Shown piece after piece: positions 10,853-19,246 of a stretch of DNA of 64,000 nucleotides. Position 1 is the stretch's first letter. The number at the start of each line of letters is the position of its first letter. The stretch comes from Sphingomonas sanxanigenens DSM 19645 = NX02 (GTDB lineage Bacteria > Pseudomonadota > Alphaproteobacteria > Sphingomonadales > Sphingomonadaceae). Both the position numbers and the translations under genes were made by a program. The DNA is taken from NCBI RefSeq assembly GCF_000512205.2, contig NZ_CP006644.1:372001-436000 (forward strand), written 5' to 3'. The notes beneath the pieces are model-generated. The model was not told where the DNA came from. It ran no database searches and was given only the letters and a program-made list of their open reading frames with translations.

Positions 10853-11308
10853 CTACTCCAGGTCGGATGGCTCACTCATCCTGTTTTCGAGAATCCTGAA
10901 AATGCGCTGGGCCGCCTCGATGTCTTCGTCGGGAACGCCCGCCAGCAGCGTGCGGCGCTGCCGCGCGAACCGGGCTTCGACATCCGCTGCAACCCGCCGC
11001 CCCGCGATGGTCAGATACAGATTCCTGGCACGCCGGTCGGCCGCATCTTCGACCCTCTCCACGAGGCCCAGCGCACATAGCCTGTCCAGTTGCCGAACGA
11101 GGGCAGGACCTTCCACGCCCAAAGCTTGCGCCAGACTTCCCTGGCGCGTTCCCTCTCCCATGCGGCTCAATATTGCGAGGGGGATAGCGCTCGAACCCGA
11201 CAATCCCAGGTCATCGACAACCTTGTCGAGTTGCCGGGAGTAATGGCGCCCCAACAATATCAGTCCGGTCGTCAACTGCTGCTCGCTCAGGGTGCGCTTG
11301 TCTGCCAT
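10853..11308 (-). CDS. MarR-family transcriptional regulator
   Basis: A 151-residue winged-helix regulator. The recognition region reads GSLAQALGVEGPALVRQLDRLCALGLVERVEDAADRRARNLYLT, where the D-R-R-A-R wing is the MarR hallmark. It lies directly upstream of the acyl-CoA dehydrogenase operon on the same strand and probably controls both itself and that operon, as MarR proteins that sense CoA thioesters or aromatic acids often do. A 15-bp near-palindrome lies 15 bp before its ATG (11323-11337). Confidence 0.88.
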   Translation of the reverse strand: MADKRTLSEQQLTTGLILLGRHYSRQLDKVVDDLGLSGSSAIPLAILSRMGEGTRQGSLAQALGVEGPALVRQLDRLCALGLVERVEDAADRRARNLYLTIAGRRVAADVEARFARQRRTLLAGVPDEDIEAAQRIFRILENRMSEPSDLE

Positions 11309-11322
11309 GTCAGATTGATAAC

Positions 11323-11337
11323 GTGATAATTATTAAC
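11323..11337. promoter_or_regulatory. Near-palindromic operator candidate for the MarR regulator
   Basis: GTGATAATTATTAAC is a near-perfect 15-bp palindrome centred on ATAATTAT. It lies inside a wider inverted repeat AGATTG...CAATCT (11312-11346) in an unusually AT-rich patch just upstream of marR. MarR dimers typically bind 15-20 bp AT-rich palindromes at their own promoter, so autoregulation is likely. Confidence 0.5.
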
Positions 11338-11453
11338 CTGCAATCTATTGTCACGCAGGAATTTTGCCCAGCCGAGCCGTGCTATCTCTTCAATACGAAG
11401 GATACTCGTTGTCCGGTTGACCCGAGCAACCGGATCAATCGTGCGGCGCCTGT

Positions 11454-12485
11454 TCATGCTGTCAGATCGAGAACGACGCGGCCCTCGATCTGACCTTTGT
11501 GCATGCGCTCGAACACGGTGTTGATGTCCGACAAGCCTGCCGTCTCCACCGTCGCTCGAACCTTGCCCTGCGCTGCAAAATCGATCGATTCCTGCAGGTC
11601 GAGGCGCGTTCCCACGATCGAGCCACGCACGGTGATGCCGTTCAGCACCATGCCGAAGATGTTGAGCGGGAAATCTCCGGGCGGCAGCCCGTTGAGCGCG
11701 ACTGTGCCGCCGCGGGCGACGACGCCAACGGCCTGCGCGAAGGCCTTCTCGCTGACTGCTGTCACGAGGACGCCGTTCACGCCCCCGCCGGTTTCGCGCT
11801 TGATGACCTCAGCCGGGTCTTCGTTGCGGGCATTGACGGTGATGGTCGCGCCAAGTCGCCGGGCAAGATCGAGCTTGGCGTCATCGATGTCGATCGCCGC
11901 CACATTGAGCCCCATCGCCTTGGCATATTGCACGGCCATGTGGCCCAGCCCACCGATGCCGCTGATCGCGACATAGTCGCCGGGCTTGGTATCGGTCATC
12001 TTCAGCCCCTTGTAGACCGTGACGCCGGCGCACAGGATCGGGGCGATCTCGATGAAGCTGATGTTGGCGGGCAGATGGCCGACATAATTTGGGTCGGCGA
12101 CGACATAGTCGGCAAAGCCGCCATTGACGGAATAGCCGGTATTGAGCTGGGTTTCGCACAGCGTCTCCCAGCCGCCGAGGCAGTGGACGCAATGACCGCA
12201 CGCACTGTAGAGCCAGGGGACGCCCACCCGGTCGCCCTCCTTGATATGGGTCACGCCCGCGCCAACCTGCGATACGAAGCCCACGCCCTCATGGCCGGGG
12301 ATGAAGGGCGGATTGGGCTTTACGGGCCAATCGCCTTCGGCGGCGTGGAGATCGGTATGGCAGACGCCCGAGGCCTGGATGGCGACCTGTATCTGGCCGG
12401 GACCTGCTTGGGGTACGGGCACTTCGTCGATAGTCAGCGGCGCGCCGAACTGGCGGACGACCGCGGCCTTCATGGTCTTAGGCAT
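11454..12485 (-). CDS. adhP: Zinc-dependent alcohol dehydrogenase (AdhP-like)
   Basis: A 343-residue NAD(P)-dependent medium-chain dehydrogenase for ethanol/acetaldehyde and related alcohols. The catalytic zinc motif [15 protein letters not shown], the GHEGVG motif, the structural-zinc cysteines [15 protein letters not shown] and the Rossmann turn GIGGLGHMA are all present. The length matches AdhP. I chose the ATG at 12485, which has AAGGAA eleven bases upstream; the 12-residue longer frame lacks a ribosome site. It lies 54 bp downstream of a usp with a small hairpin between them, so it probably forms a usp-adh operon, consistent with fermentative NADH disposal when oxygen is short. Confidence 0.92.
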   Translation of the reverse strand: MPKTMKAAVVRQFGAPLTIDEVPVPQAGPGQIQVAIQASGVCHTDLHAAEGDWPVKPNPPFIPGHEGVGFVSQVGAGVTHIKEGDRVGVPWLYSACGHCVHCLGGWETLCETQLNTGYSVNGGFADYVVADPNYVGHLPANISFIEIAPILCAGVTVYKGLKMTDTKPGDYVAISGIGGLGHMAVQYAKAMGLNVAAIDIDDAKLDLARRLGATITVNARNEDPAEVIKRETGGGVNGVLVTAVSEKAFAQAVGVVARGGTVALNGLPPGDFPLNIFGMVLNGITVRGSIVGTRLDLQESIDFAAQGKVRATVETAGLSDINTVFERMHKGQIEGRVVLDLTA

Positions 12486-12510
12486 TGGGTGTTCCTTTCG
12501 GAGGGAATGG

Positions 12511-12530
12511 CCTCGCCTCAAGCGGCGAGG
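12511..12530. repeat. Intercistronic hairpin between usp and adh
   Basis: CCTCGCC and GGCGAGG form a 7-bp GC-rich stem with a 6-base loop. There is no strong T-tract on the minus strand immediately after it, so it may act as an mRNA-stabilising or attenuating element rather than a terminator. Confidence 0.4.
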
Positions 12531-12539
12531 GCAAAATTA

Positions 12540-13343
12540 TCAGTGGCCGAGAATGAGCGGCAGCTTGCTGGTGCTCAGCATTCGGCGTGTCACGCCCCCG
12601 AACAGGGCTTCGACGAGCCGGTTGTGGCTGAATGCACCCATGAGGCAGTAACTTGCCTCCCATGTGGCGGATTCCTCCGCGATGATATCGTCGGCATGCC
12701 GGTGCTTGCCGGCGACGCGCCTGATCGTGGCATGGACGTCGTGGCGTGAAAGATAGGCGGCCGCCTCTTCGGCGGGGACTCCTTCGCCTCCATCATCGAT
12801 CGTCAAGAGCATGACCGCCGCGGCGAGCTTGAGGAGGGGTATGCAGGTCCGCATCGTGGCCGTCACCGGATCCGAGCCGTCCCAAGCGATCAGTGCGCGG
12901 CCTGTGACGTCGAGGCTTCGGACATCGTCGGGCACAGCGACCACCGGTGTCCCGGAGCGAACGGCGATCGATGCGGTGACGCCGCGCATGTCCGGCTCTG
13001 GAAAGACATCGAGCTTGCGATTGACGACGATGAGGTCGGCAAGTCCGGCCGCACGGGTAACGCATTCTGCGAGACCGCCGCTGCTCTCGATCCAGTTCCA
13101 TTGCACGCCTTCATGGGCCAGCCTCGCCTCGAGCGTCACGCGATTGGCGGCTTCCCGCTCCCGCTCGTCCGCCATCAGCATCGCGGTTGCGGCGCCGCCC
13201 GAATAATCGCCAGCGATCACTTGCACCTGCGCGACGTCGAGACAGGTCAGATGGCCTTCAAGCGCGCGGGTGATGTCGAGCGCGGTCTGGAACCGTGCCT
13301 CCTGTCCCGCGTCGTCGTGCACGAGGAGCAATATGTTCTTCAA
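12540..13343 (-). CDS. Universal stress protein, tandem-domain
   Basis: A 267-residue Usp closely related to the one at 4999-5793. It starts KNILLLVHDDAGQEARFQTALD after the initiator, and ends MGAFSHNRLVEALFGGVTRRML followed by TSKLPLILGH. The likely start is TTG at 13343 because GGAG lies seven bases upstream and the paralogue begins at exactly this point; an ATG eight codons earlier is the alternative. The first Gly of the nucleotide-binding loop is kept but the second is replaced (GAFSHNR against GAYGRGR), which could weaken ATP binding. It heads a probable operon with the alcohol dehydrogenase. Confidence 0.9.
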   Translation of the reverse strand: MKNILLLVHDDAGQEARFQTALDITRALEGHLTCLDVAQVQVIAGDYSGGAATAMLMADEREREAANRVTLEARLAHEGVQWNWIESSGGLAECVTRAAGLADLIVVNRKLDVFPEPDMRGVTASIAVRSGTPVVAVPDDVRSLDVTGRALIAWDGSDPVTATMRTCIPLLKLAAAVMLLTIDDGGEGVPAEEAAAYLSRHDVHATIRRVAGKHRHADDIIAEESATWEASYCLMGAFSHNRLVEALFGGVTRRMLSTSKLPLILGH

Positions 13344-13436
13344 TTCCCGTCTCCATCCACGCGGCATCCGCGTTTCATTGATACGGCTATGCGGGTTCGA
13401 TTGACCCTGTAATTAGTAAGTCTACGCATCCTCTAT

Positions 13437-13589
13437 TCAGAGGAAGTCGTCATAGACCACATGGAGATCCGTTCGGGAGACAGCACATGCTGAGACTTTG
13501 CCACGAATCTCGCCCGGTCGCGGCAAGCGGTCTAGAAGGTCGGTCAAGACGAGGGTCAGCTCAAGCTCGTTCAGCACCATAGCCTGCAT
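13437..13589 (-). pseudogene. Truncated zinc alcohol dehydrogenase remnant
   Basis: A 50-codon frame reads MQAMVLNEL, then RLPRPGEIRGKVSACAVSRTDLHVVYDDFL and stop. This is the N-terminus of a medium-chain zinc alcohol dehydrogenase, where intact members have a catalytic-zinc block close to ACGVCRTDLHVVDGEL. Here the zinc-ligand Cys has become Ser (CAVSRTDLH) and the frame ends just afterwards, with nothing recognisable downstream. It lies between two usp genes and beside an intact but different alcohol dehydrogenase. I read it as a deletion remnant rather than a functional small protein. Confidence 0.75.
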
Positions 13590-13618
13590 TAGATGTCAGA
13601 CCTTCGGTAGCTCGATCA

Positions 13619-14449
13619 TCAGTGGGACAGGAGAGCGCATCGGCTCGCAGCCATGAGGAGATCGGCGGTCACACCCCCCAGCACCCACTCGCGCAGACGG
13701 CTATGACCATAGGCACCTGCCACGATCACGCCGGCGGATTCCTCCCGTGCAACGGCTTCGATCGCGGATGCATCATCACCTGTGGCGCGCACCACAAGAG
13801 GAACGGCAGCGATACCATGTCGCTTGAGCCAGTCCGCGACATCGTCGAGCCGCTTGCCAGCCTGCGCCGTCTCGTCTTCCGAAGCGATCTCGACGAGCGT
13901 GACGTGCGATGCCATTTCCAGCAGAGGCAGGGCGTCGAGCGTAGCCCGCCTCGCTTCCCTGCTATCCTTCCACGCGATCATCACCCGTTCAGGCGAGAGC
14001 CTGGTCGCGCCGGTGGGCACGAGAAGAACCGGCCGACCGGCGCGGATGATCAGGTCGCCGATGTCGACTTTTCGCGTCCGGTCGAGCAGCGAGCCGCCCC
14101 GGTCCGGTTTGGTGATCAGGAGATCCGCGCTGCGCGCTTCTTCGCCGATAAAGTCGGCGATCGACGCGCTGGTGATCGCAAAGCGCCAGTCGAGGTCTGT
14201 CACCCTGCCGCCAAGCACCGTCCGGAATTCCGTTTCGGCAGCGTCGGCCTCCTTTTGAATCTCCGCGAGATTCTGGTCCAGCACTTCGCCGGATATAAAA
14301 CCGTCGCCATACACATACTGGATGGGTTGGCATGCAGCGATGCCGATCACGCTAGCCTGAAACCGCTCGGCGAGATCGCCGGTGATCTTCAACAGGTCGG
14401 CGTTCGACTTGGCGAGTTCGAGGTGGACCATCAGCGTAGCGTAGCTCAT
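13619..14449 (-). CDS. Universal stress protein, tandem-domain
   Basis: A 276-residue Usp. It opens MSYATLMVHLELAKSNADLL, a form common for single-gene alphaproteobacterial Usp proteins, and ends GAYGHSRLREWVLGGVTADLL followed by CALLSH, so the G-2x-G-9x-G motif is intact. GGAG lies eight bases before the ATG. It appears to be a single-gene unit with its own upstream region, which holds a perfect inverted repeat at 14541-14560. This subclass is often found with fermentation and low-oxygen genes; that link is from family knowledge and from the neighbours here. Confidence 0.92.
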   Translation of the reverse strand: MSYATLMVHLELAKSNADLLKITGDLAERFQASVIGIAACQPIQYVYGDGFISGEVLDQNLAEIQKEADAAETEFRTVLGGRVTDLDWRFAITSASIADFIGEEARSADLLITKPDRGGSLLDRTRKVDIGDLIIRAGRPVLLVPTGATRLSPERVMIAWKDSREARRATLDALPLLEMASHVTLVEIASEDETAQAGKRLDDVADWLKRHGIAAVPLVVRATGDDASAIEAVAREESAGVIVAGAYGHSRLREWVLGGVTADLLMAASRCALLSH

Positions 14450-14540
14450 CGGGTCATCTCCAGTAGCTGCCCGCGTTCGCGTGTCGCCGGGCCGGCATCA
14501 CAATCAATGCGCACTGAATCTACGCTGCACGTCCCCGGCC

Positions 14541-14560
14541 AAGTATCGGGTGATATACTT
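14541..14560 (-). promoter_or_regulatory. Perfect inverted repeat upstream of usp (possible variant of the shared operator)
   Basis: Read toward usp: AAGTATATCACCCGATACTT, a perfect AAGTAT-N8-ATACTT inverted repeat about 100 bp before the ATG. Its middle, GTATATCACCCGATA, resembles the GTAATATCCCGCATA core of operator A with one inserted and one missing base. It may be a second form of the same operator or an independent site. Confidence 0.35.
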
Positions 14561-14800
14561 ATCTCCGCGCCAGCGACGTGATCGTGCGCGTGTGTTCGCC
14601 ATGCCAGAAGATTACGTAACCTTACCGATTTGAGCGCCGCGGACCCGCGAATAGGAGGGGCTGATAAGCTTCACGGTTCTGCCTCGGGGAAATAGCGTGT
14701 GAGACAGCTGTATGGCCGCCCAAAACCTGGACATAGCGGCTGCGATCGTCGCCATCGTGGTCGTGTAGCCGGCGGTTCTTCGGGCGGAAAAGGACAAGAT
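14561..14800. other. Gene-free divergent region
   Basis: The rest of the 350-bp spacer between the usp and the secreted-protein gene. A TTACGTAA palindrome occurs near 14612-14619. A tiny frame at 14711 would encode 18 residues with no ribosome site. No other signal was recognised. Confidence 0.35.
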
Positions 14801-15436
14801 GTGAGTGTTTCGACGATTGTTCGCTGCGCCGTGACGGGACTATTTGCCGCCACAGGATTGTGCAGCGTACCGGGCGCACTTTTTGCTCAAATTCCCGAAG
14901 CCACCAGAACTGTTCCTGCAGAACTACCTCTCGGTTTCACCCCTGACGGTGACGTGCTGGTCCACACAGCCAGCGGATTTCGCTTTCCTGCACAGGTTGC
15001 GGGCTTCACGCGGATGAAGGAGAGCGGGTCAGATCTGAGTGGCGAATATGTCGCGATCGGATATGAGCGACAGCTCGGCCGGGACGACAAGATCATCGTA
15101 CGGATAGCGATCGTCCACCTCGTGGATATGACGGCTGCAGAACATTACACCATTATGAAACCGTTCGCGATGTCCCATTTTTCTGCGGCTTCGGTCGTGT
15201 CCGAGACCAAATTCTCGGTTGGGGGGCAACCGGATTTATCCGGATATCGCGGAGTCTTTGCAGGTGAACGAGACGGACAGCCCTGGCGCTTCAGCTTGAC
15301 CACTGTGGACTTCGGCTACTGGGATGGACGCCTGGCGTCGGCATATCCGGCTGCACAGGCGAGCGAAGCCGAGAGTTCTTTAGACGGGCTTCTTTCCGCG
15401 TTCCGCTGGCAGCGTCCGGTCACACCTGAGCGGTAA
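14801..15436 (+). CDS. Secreted hypothetical protein
   Basis: A 211-residue protein with a clear Sec signal: after a GTG start come a hydrophobic stretch (CAVTGLFAATGLCSVPGALFA) and a cleavage site around ALFA-QIPEA. The mature part is hydrophilic with mixed alpha/beta content; GFTRMKESGSDLSGEYVAIGYE and FSLTTVDFGYWDGRLASAYP are the most distinctive stretches. No catalytic motif or cysteine pair is visible. I chose the GTG at 14801 because AAGGA lies seven bases upstream and the signal peptide then starts properly; the longer frame begins with low-complexity arginine-rich sequence. I do not recognise the family. Confidence 0.7.
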   Translation: MSVSTIVRCAVTGLFAATGLCSVPGALFAQIPEATRTVPAELPLGFTPDGDVLVHTASGFRFPAQVAGFTRMKESGSDLSGEYVAIGYERQLGRDDKIIVRIAIVHLVDMTAAEHYTIMKPFAMSHFSAASVVSETKFSVGGQPDLSGYRGVFAGERDGQPWRFSLTTVDFGYWDGRLASAYPAAQASEAESSLDGLLSAFRWQRPVTPER

Positions 15437-15485
15437 TGTTCGCGCCGGGATATGTGGTGGAACTGCTCAATTGGCGGGAACAGAC

Positions 15486-15749
15486 ATGGCGAATGGATGG
15501 GCGCGTGACGGCGCCGTGCAGGATCAGATCAACGACACGGTCATCGATGCCCTTTTGCGTGCTCGCGGCATGATGCCGATGGCCGAGGGCAGCGATGAAT
15601 GCGATGATTGCGGCGAGGACATTCCGTCGGCGCGCCGCGCCGCACTGCCTCGCACATGCACTTGTGTCGCGTGCCAGGCGAAGCGCGATGCGAATACACG
15701 CGCTGTGGGAATTAACCGGCGAGGCAGCAAGGACAGCCAGCTGCGATAG
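15486..15749 (+). CDS. DksA/TraR C4-type zinc-finger protein
   Basis: An 87-residue protein of the short TraR/DksA class (YbiI-like). The N-terminus MANGWARDGAVQDQINDTVIDA and the block ARGMM...CDDCGEDIPSARRAALPRTCTCVACQ are typical. The metal site has CDDC as the first pair and cysteines in TCTCVAC as the second. Such proteins bind the RNA polymerase secondary channel or act in stress adaptation. The coiled coil with DksA's acidic tip is shortened, as in all proteins of this subclass. The ATG at 15486 is preferred over a TTG five codons upstream because the family begins with this MA-GWA sequence. Confidence 0.88.
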   Translation: MANGWARDGAVQDQINDTVIDALLRARGMMPMAEGSDECDDCGEDIPSARRAALPRTCTCVACQAKRDANTRAVGINRRGSKDSQLR

Positions 15750-15822
15750 CCTTGCCGACGTGATTCGAGCGTTCGTTCATTGGGCGCCCGATCATGCTCG
15801 GACGGGGTAAAACCCTCGACCT

Positions 15823-16650
15823 TCATGGCTTTGCTTTGTTCTGCGTTGCCGATGGGGCTTTGCGGTGCCGTGCCGGTTTCGGGGCAAGCTCGATCCAGAC
15901 CGGCGCATGATCGCTTGTCTTCTCCCAACCGCGCACATGCATATCGACCTGAGCGCCGGCGAGGCGGTCGGCGAGCGCCGGGCTGAGGAGCAGATGGTCG
16001 ATGCGTAGCCCGGCATTGCGGGCATAGGCGTTCCGGAAATAGTCCCAGAAGGTGTAGATGGTCTCGCCGGGATGGAGCGTGCGCAGCGCGTCGGTCCAGC
16101 CCTGGCCGAGCAGCCGGAAATAGGCCGCGCGCACCTCGGGGGCGAACAACGCATCGTCGAGCAAGCGCTCGGGTTTGTAGACATCCAGCTCGGTCGGCAT
16201 CACGTTGAAGTCGCCCGCCAGCATCACCGGCAGGCCGGTTTCGAGCAGGCGGGCGGCATGGTCGACCAGCCGGTCGAACCATCGAAGCTTATAGTCGAAC
16301 TTGGGTCCGGGCCGCGGATTGCCGTTGGGGAGATAGAGTCCGCCGACGAGGATGCCGTTGACCGCGGCCTCGATGTAGCGGCTGTGGCTGTCGTCGGGAT
16401 CGCCGGGCAGGCCGCGCCGTGTTTCGTGAATCTCGCCGACGCGGCTGAGGATCGCGACGCCGTTCCAGCTTTTCTGCCCGTGCCAGATCGCATCGTAGCC
16501 AAGATCGCGGATCGCGCTCAGCGGGAATTTCTCCTGGGGCGCCTTCAGCTCCTGCAGAACGACGATGTCGGGCTGGCGTTCGGCCAGCCAGCGCAGCAGC
16601 ACCGGCAGCCGGCCGTTGACGCCGTTCACATTGTAGGTCGCGATGATCAC
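15823..16650 (-). CDS. xthA: Exodeoxyribonuclease III / AP endonuclease
   Basis: A 275-residue Mg2+-dependent exonuclease/phosphatase-fold enzyme that cleaves abasic sites and removes 3'-blocks. Visible motifs in order are IATYNVNGVNGR (Asn), LQELKAPQEKFP (catalytic Glu), GLYLPNG, LAGDFNVMPTELD (Asp/Asn) and RIDHLLLS with TSDHAPVW (catalytic Asp-His). The start is a GTG overlapping the LigD stop (GTGA), so the two are translationally coupled. Coupling to a non-homologous end-joining ligase suggests a dedicated end-cleaning role. A lysine/proline-rich tail closes the protein. Confidence 0.93.
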   Translation of the reverse strand: MIIATYNVNGVNGRLPVLLRWLAERQPDIVVLQELKAPQEKFPLSAIRDLGYDAIWHGQKSWNGVAILSRVGEIHETRRGLPGDPDDSHSRYIEAAVNGILVGGLYLPNGNPRPGPKFDYKLRWFDRLVDHAARLLETGLPVMLAGDFNVMPTELDVYKPERLLDDALFAPEVRAAYFRLLGQGWTDALRTLHPGETIYTFWDYFRNAYARNAGLRIDHLLLSPALADRLAGAQVDMHVRGWEKTSDHAPVWIELAPKPARHRKAPSATQNKAKP

Positions 16651-19223
16651 AGGTCGGGGAGGATCTGGTCGGCGCGGCCCCAATGGGCGAGGTTCTTCGA
16701 CGCCGCACGCTTCACCATCTCCGCCGCATCGCCGATATGCCAATGCGATGGCTTGTCGAGGTCGCGCAATTCCTCCCAGGTCAGCGGCACCGAGATCGGC
16801 GCATATTCGCGGGTCCGCGCGCTGTAGGGCATGACCGCTGTCGCGCCGCGCTGGTTGCGCAAATAGTCGATGAAAATCTTGCCCGTCCGCTTGGCCTTCG
16901 CCAGCGCCGCGGTGAAGCGCGCCGGCTCCGCCTGCGCGAGCGCCAGGGCGAAACGATGCGCGAAGTCCTTCACCACGGGCCATTCGGCCGAGGGGGTGAG
17001 CGGCGCGATGACATGCACACCCTTGCCGCCGGTGACCATCGGGAAGGTGGTAAGCCCCATCTGCGCCAGCACGTCCTGAACATGGAAGGCGGCCGAGACG
17101 ACATCCTGGAAGTCGAGCCCCTCGTCCGGATCAAGATCGAAGACGAGCCGGTCGGCCTTTTCGACGTCCTCGATCCGCGCGCCCCAGCCATGAAACTCGA
17201 TCGTGCCCATCTGCACACAGGTGAGCAGTCCCGCAGGCGTATCGACGTACAGATAGGGCTCGTCATGCCCGTCCTTCTCGCGGATGCCGACCTGCTTGAC
17301 GTCATCGCCGAAACTGCCGGCATCGTGCTTCTGGAAGAAGCATTTCTTCGATCGGCCCTGCGGACAGCGCACGAGGCTGATCGGGCGGCTGCCCGCCCAG
17401 GGCAGCATGATCGGAGCGACGATCTCATAATAGTCGGCAAGCTGGCCCTTGGTGAGCTTGCCCTCGGGAAAGATCACCCGCTCGCGGTTGCTGATCTTGA
17501 CGCTGCTGCGCGCCGGGGCGGTGGCGATTGCCACCGGCGTCTCGGTCTCGATCACGACGGCTTCGGGCTTCTTATCCTCGCGCAGGCCAAGATAGCTGGG
17601 ATGGCGAAGCACGCCTTCATCGGTGAACTCGACATAGGCGATTTCCGCGACCAGCTTCGGCTCGATCCAGTGCGCGCCGCGCACGGCGGCGCGAGGCGCG
17701 TCCACGGTCGGGCCTTTGCGTTCGAGCGGGGCCATGATCTCCATCAACCGCTCGATCTCATCCCCCGTGAAGCCCGTCCCGGCCTTGCCGGCATAGCGCA
17801 GCCTGCCATTCTCGTTGACGCCGAGCAGCAGCGAGCGGAATCCCCGCTGCTTGTCTGACGGAGTCCAGCCGACGATGACGAACTCCTGCCGGCGTATGCA
17901 TTTGGTCTTGAGCCATGTTCCGCTGCGTGAGCCACTATAACGCGCGTCTGCGCGCTTGGAGATGACGCCCTCGACGCCCGCACCGCAAAAACTGGCGAGC
18001 AGCTTCTCGCCATTCCCCACGATATGATCGGAATAGCGGATACGCTCTTTGGTATCGCCGACGAGCGCCGCCAGCTTCTCTTTGCGCTCGATGAGCGGCA
18101 GACTGGTCAGATCCTCGCCATCGAGCTCGAGCAGGTCGAACGCAAAATAGTCGATTGTCTCAGGATTGCTCTTCAGCGCGGCCTGCAAAGCCTGGAAGCT
18201 GGTGCAGCCATCGGAGAGCGTCACGACGGCTTCGCCGTCGATCAGCGCGCTGCCGACATCCAGCTTCAGCGCCTCGGCGATCAGCCCGGCGAAGCGGTCG
18301 GACCAGTCGAGGCCCGAGCGGGTGTAGGCGCGCCCCTCGCCGCCGCCGATCGCGATGAGAGTTCGATAGCCGTCATATTTGAGCTCGTGGAGCCAGCGAT
18401 CGCCAGGTGGCACATGGTCGACGAGCGCGGCTAGTTGCACGGGCTGAAAGGGGGGCAGCACACCGGCTTTCTTGCGGCGGGGTGGCTGCGCGGCGGGCAG
18501 GGTCTTTTTGGCAGCGGTCGCGGCAGTGGATGTTTTGGCGTTCGCCTTGCGCTTGGGCACGGCCTTGCCGGCGGCGATCTCCTCCATCGTGCGGCCGCTA
18601 TCGACGCTGGTGAGATGGGTGCCGATGAGGTCGTCCGAGCCGCCGGCATACGCATCCTGCACCTTGCGCAGGATCCAGTTCTCGGCGTCCGAGCCGCCGG
18701 CATACGCATCCTGCACCTTGCGCAGGATCCAGTTCTCGCCCTTTTCCTTGCCGCGCGGCTTCAGGCGAAAAAGTATCCATTCACCCTGCATCCGCCTGCC
18801 GTGCAGGATGAAGTGGAGGTGACCTTCGGGGAGCGTCTGACTGGGGTCCTTGCCGGGGATCGGTTCCCACGTACCATTGTCCCACAGCATCACCGTGCCG
18901 CCGCCATATTCGCCCTTGGGAATGGTGCCTTCGAACCGGGCATAGTCGAGCGGATGATCCTCGGTGCGAACCGCGAGGCGCTTGTCGTCGGGGTTGCTGC
19001 TGGGCCCGCGCGTGACCGCCCAGCTCACCAGCGTGCCGTCCAGTTCGAGACGGAAATCATAGTGCAGGCGCGAGGCCGCATGCTTCTGGACGACAAAGCC
19101 GTTGCCAGCGGTAGGCTCGGTAGCGCCGGACGGCTCGGCCGTGCGCGCGAAGTCGCGCTTTTCGCGATATTTGGCGAGACGCTCTTCTGCGGGTGTGACT
19201 TTGGCTGTCGCGGCTCGTGGCAT
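16647..19223 (-). CDS. ligD: Multifunctional ATP-dependent DNA ligase LigD
   Basis: An 858-residue non-homologous end-joining enzyme with the usual order. The 3'-phosphoesterase domain (about 20-180) has FVVQKHAASRLHYDFRLELDG and EYGGGTVMLWDNGTW. The ATP-dependent ligase (about 260-560) has ELKYDGYR, with adenylated Lys near residue 282. The polymerase/primase domain (about 580-858) has KCFFQKH and DRLVFDLDPDEGLDFQDV with the DxD metal site. The linker between the first two domains contains a 54-bp tandem duplication that repeats ENWILRKVQDAYAGGSD twice in frame. I take the ATG at 19223; a TTG nine codons earlier is less likely. It works with Ku, encoded 1.6 kb upstream. Confidence 0.94.
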   Translation of the reverse strand: MPRAATAKVTPAEERLAKYREKRDFARTAEPSGATEPTAGNGFVVQKHAASRLHYDFRLELDGTLVSWAVTRGPSSNPDDKRLAVRTEDHPLDYARFEGTIPKGEYGGGTVMLWDNGTWEPIPGKDPSQTLPEGHLHFILHGRRMQGEWILFRLKPRGKEKGENWILRKVQDAYAGGSDAENWILRKVQDAYAGGSDDLIGTHLTSVDSGRTMEEIAAGKAVPKRKANAKTSTAATAAKKTLPAAQPPRRKKAGVLPPFQPVQLAALVDHVPPGDRWLHELKYDGYRTLIAIGGGEGRAYTRSGLDWSDRFAGLIAEALKLDVGSALIDGEAVVTLSDGCTSFQALQAALKSNPETIDYFAFDLLELDGEDLTSLPLIERKEKLAALVGDTKERIRYSDHIVGNGEKLLASFCGAGVEGVISKRADARYSGSRSGTWLKTKCIRRQEFVIVGWTPSDKQRGFRSLLLGVNENGRLRYAGKAGTGFTGDEIERLMEIMAPLERKGPTVDAPRAAVRGAHWIEPKLVAEIAYVEFTDEGVLRHPSYLGLREDKKPEAVVIETETPVAIATAPARSSVKISNRERVIFPEGKLTKGQLADYYEIVAPIMLPWAGSRPISLVRCPQGRSKKCFFQKHDAGSFGDDVKQVGIREKDGHDEPYLYVDTPAGLLTCVQMGTIEFHGWGARIEDVEKADRLVFDLDPDEGLDFQDVVSAAFHVQDVLAQMGLTTFPMVTGGKGVHVIAPLTPSAEWPVVKDFAHRFALALAQAEPARFTAALAKAKRTGKIFIDYLRNQRGATAVMPYSARTREYAPISVPLTWEELRDLDKPSHWHIGDAAEMVKRAASKNLAHWGRADQILPDL
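18632..18738. repeat. In-frame 54-bp tandem duplication within ligD
   Basis: Bases 18632-18684 are repeated exactly at 18686-18738, giving a period of 54 bp and an 18-residue duplication. The two copies are identical over 53 bases, which points to a recent slippage or duplication event. The reading frame is kept. It falls at the end of the phosphoesterase domain next to the Ala/Lys/Pro-rich linker, so it may be tolerated. Confidence 0.9.
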
Positions 19224-19246
19224 GGTGGTTCCGATCGATATCCTCT

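Noticed and set aside
14612-14797. Minus-strand 61-residue frame upstream of the secreted-protein gene
   Set aside because: Ser/Arg-rich with no ribosome site; likely chance.
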